Positions 15,664 through 15,977 of a stretch of 15,977 bases of DNA are shown here, one piece after another (position 1 is the first letter of the stretch; every line of letters begins with the position of its first letter). Source of the stretch: JAQGMO01 sp050954505 (lineage in GTDB: Bacteria; Pseudomonadota; Gammaproteobacteria; Burkholderiales; Burkholderiaceae_D); the NCBI GenBank assembly GCA_050954505.1, contig JBPBPY010000404.1, positions 1-15,977 on the forward strand, given 5' to 3'. Made by a program: the position numbers and the translations under genes. The notes below the pieces were generated by a model, which saw only the letters and a list, made by a program, of their open reading frames with translations, did no database searches and was not told the DNA's origin.

Positions 15664-15703
15664 GGTCTCACTTGGTGCTTCACGCTGCGCTTCATTCCGT
15701 ACT

Positions 15704-15977
15704 TTACTGCGCCACCGAGCGGGCGCGTTGCAGTTCCGGCAGACAGGCAAGCTGCTCGGCGATGAACATCTTGTTGCTCGACTGATTTTCGGCTGACAAG
15801 GCATGATCCTGTGCCGTTCTCCCGCCGAGGTCGCGCAGCTGCCAATCAGCGCCATTCGACAGCAGCAGGTTGAACAGGCTGATCCTGTCGTAGCGGGCTG
15901 CGATCATCAAGGCCGTCATGCCGGTGTGATTCCGATGATTGATGCTGGCCCGTTCATTCAAGCATAATTCGGCACAG
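15704..15977 (-). CDS. Ankyrin-repeat protein, 5' end outside window
   Basis: The C-terminal 90 or so residues of an ankyrin-repeat protein enter from the right edge, and the frame remains open there. One full repeat is clear: NHTGMTALMIAARYDRISLF continuing into NLLLSNGADWQLRD. The next repeat begins with GGRTAQDHAL but is truncated into a short tail ending RARSVAQ. An upstream repeat ends with ASIN. Ankyrin repeats mediate protein binding; partner and location cannot be seen here. The apparent start near 15961 is a TTG inside a repeat and is not the true start. The gene converges on the TPR-GT gene, with the CGCCCGT array between them. Confidence 0.85.
   Translation of the reverse strand, partial: CAELCLNERASINHRNHTGMTALMIAARYDRISLFNLLLSNGADWQLRDLGGRTAQDHALSAENQSSNKMFIAEQLACLPELQRARSVAQ

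Noticed and set aside
15282..15845. Minus-strand frame spanning the second heptamer array
   Set aside because: It is antisense to the TPR-GT gene plus translated repeat, and overlaps the better supported ankyrin frame.

Overview
The window is a GC-rich bacterial chromosome segment whose proteins look like those of a betaproteobacterium, order Burkholderiales. The Oxalobacteraceae (Herbaspirillum, Herminiimonas and Janthinobacterium relatives) are my best guess. That guess rests on recalled protein character, not on a search.

Layout. (1) 3-2246 (+): the 3' part of a large unrecognised protein that runs off the left edge. It is low-complexity and eukaryote-like, with an acidic/serine stretch, two polyproline runs, a basic lysine cluster and a helical C-terminus. 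(2) 2265-4553 (-): relA, the ppGpp synthetase, convergent with the first gene across 18 bp. (3) 4554-4904: intergenic DNA dominated by a heptanucleotide tandem array. (4) 4905-8862 (-): five genes on one strand. In transcription order these are a short-chain dehydrogenase, scoA and scoB (3-oxoacid CoA-transferase), an alpha/beta hydrolase that starts 1 nt after the scoB stop, and a RidA-family protein with a probable TTG start. (5) 8863-9236: a divergent promoter region. (6) 9237-10916 (+): electron-transfer flavoprotein:ubiquinone oxidoreductase, followed by a small secreted LprI/DUF1311-type protein. (7) 11464-13360 (-): an RTX calcium-binding protein with a composition break in its C-terminal third, and a possible small ORF overlapping its stop codon. 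(8) 13628-15514 (+): a TPR protein with a degenerate glycosyltransferase-9-like domain. (9) 15515-15703: a second heptanucleotide array. (10) 15704-15977 (-): the 3' part of an ankyrin-repeat gene that runs off the right edge.

How the genes fit together. The central block (SDR, ScoAB, hydrolase, RidA, ETF-QO) is consistent with catabolism of acyl-CoA, 3-oxoacids or amino acids. ScoAB moves CoA between succinyl-CoA and a 3-oxoacid, and ETF-QO passes electrons from acyl-CoA dehydrogenases to ubiquinone. The flanks (polyproline protein, RTX protein, TPR-GT protein, ankyrin protein) are accessory in character.

The least explained items are the polyproline protein at the left edge, the mosaic RTX gene with its trailing small ORF, and the three intergenic tandem arrays. 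I did not see a complete, clearly new multi-gene system.
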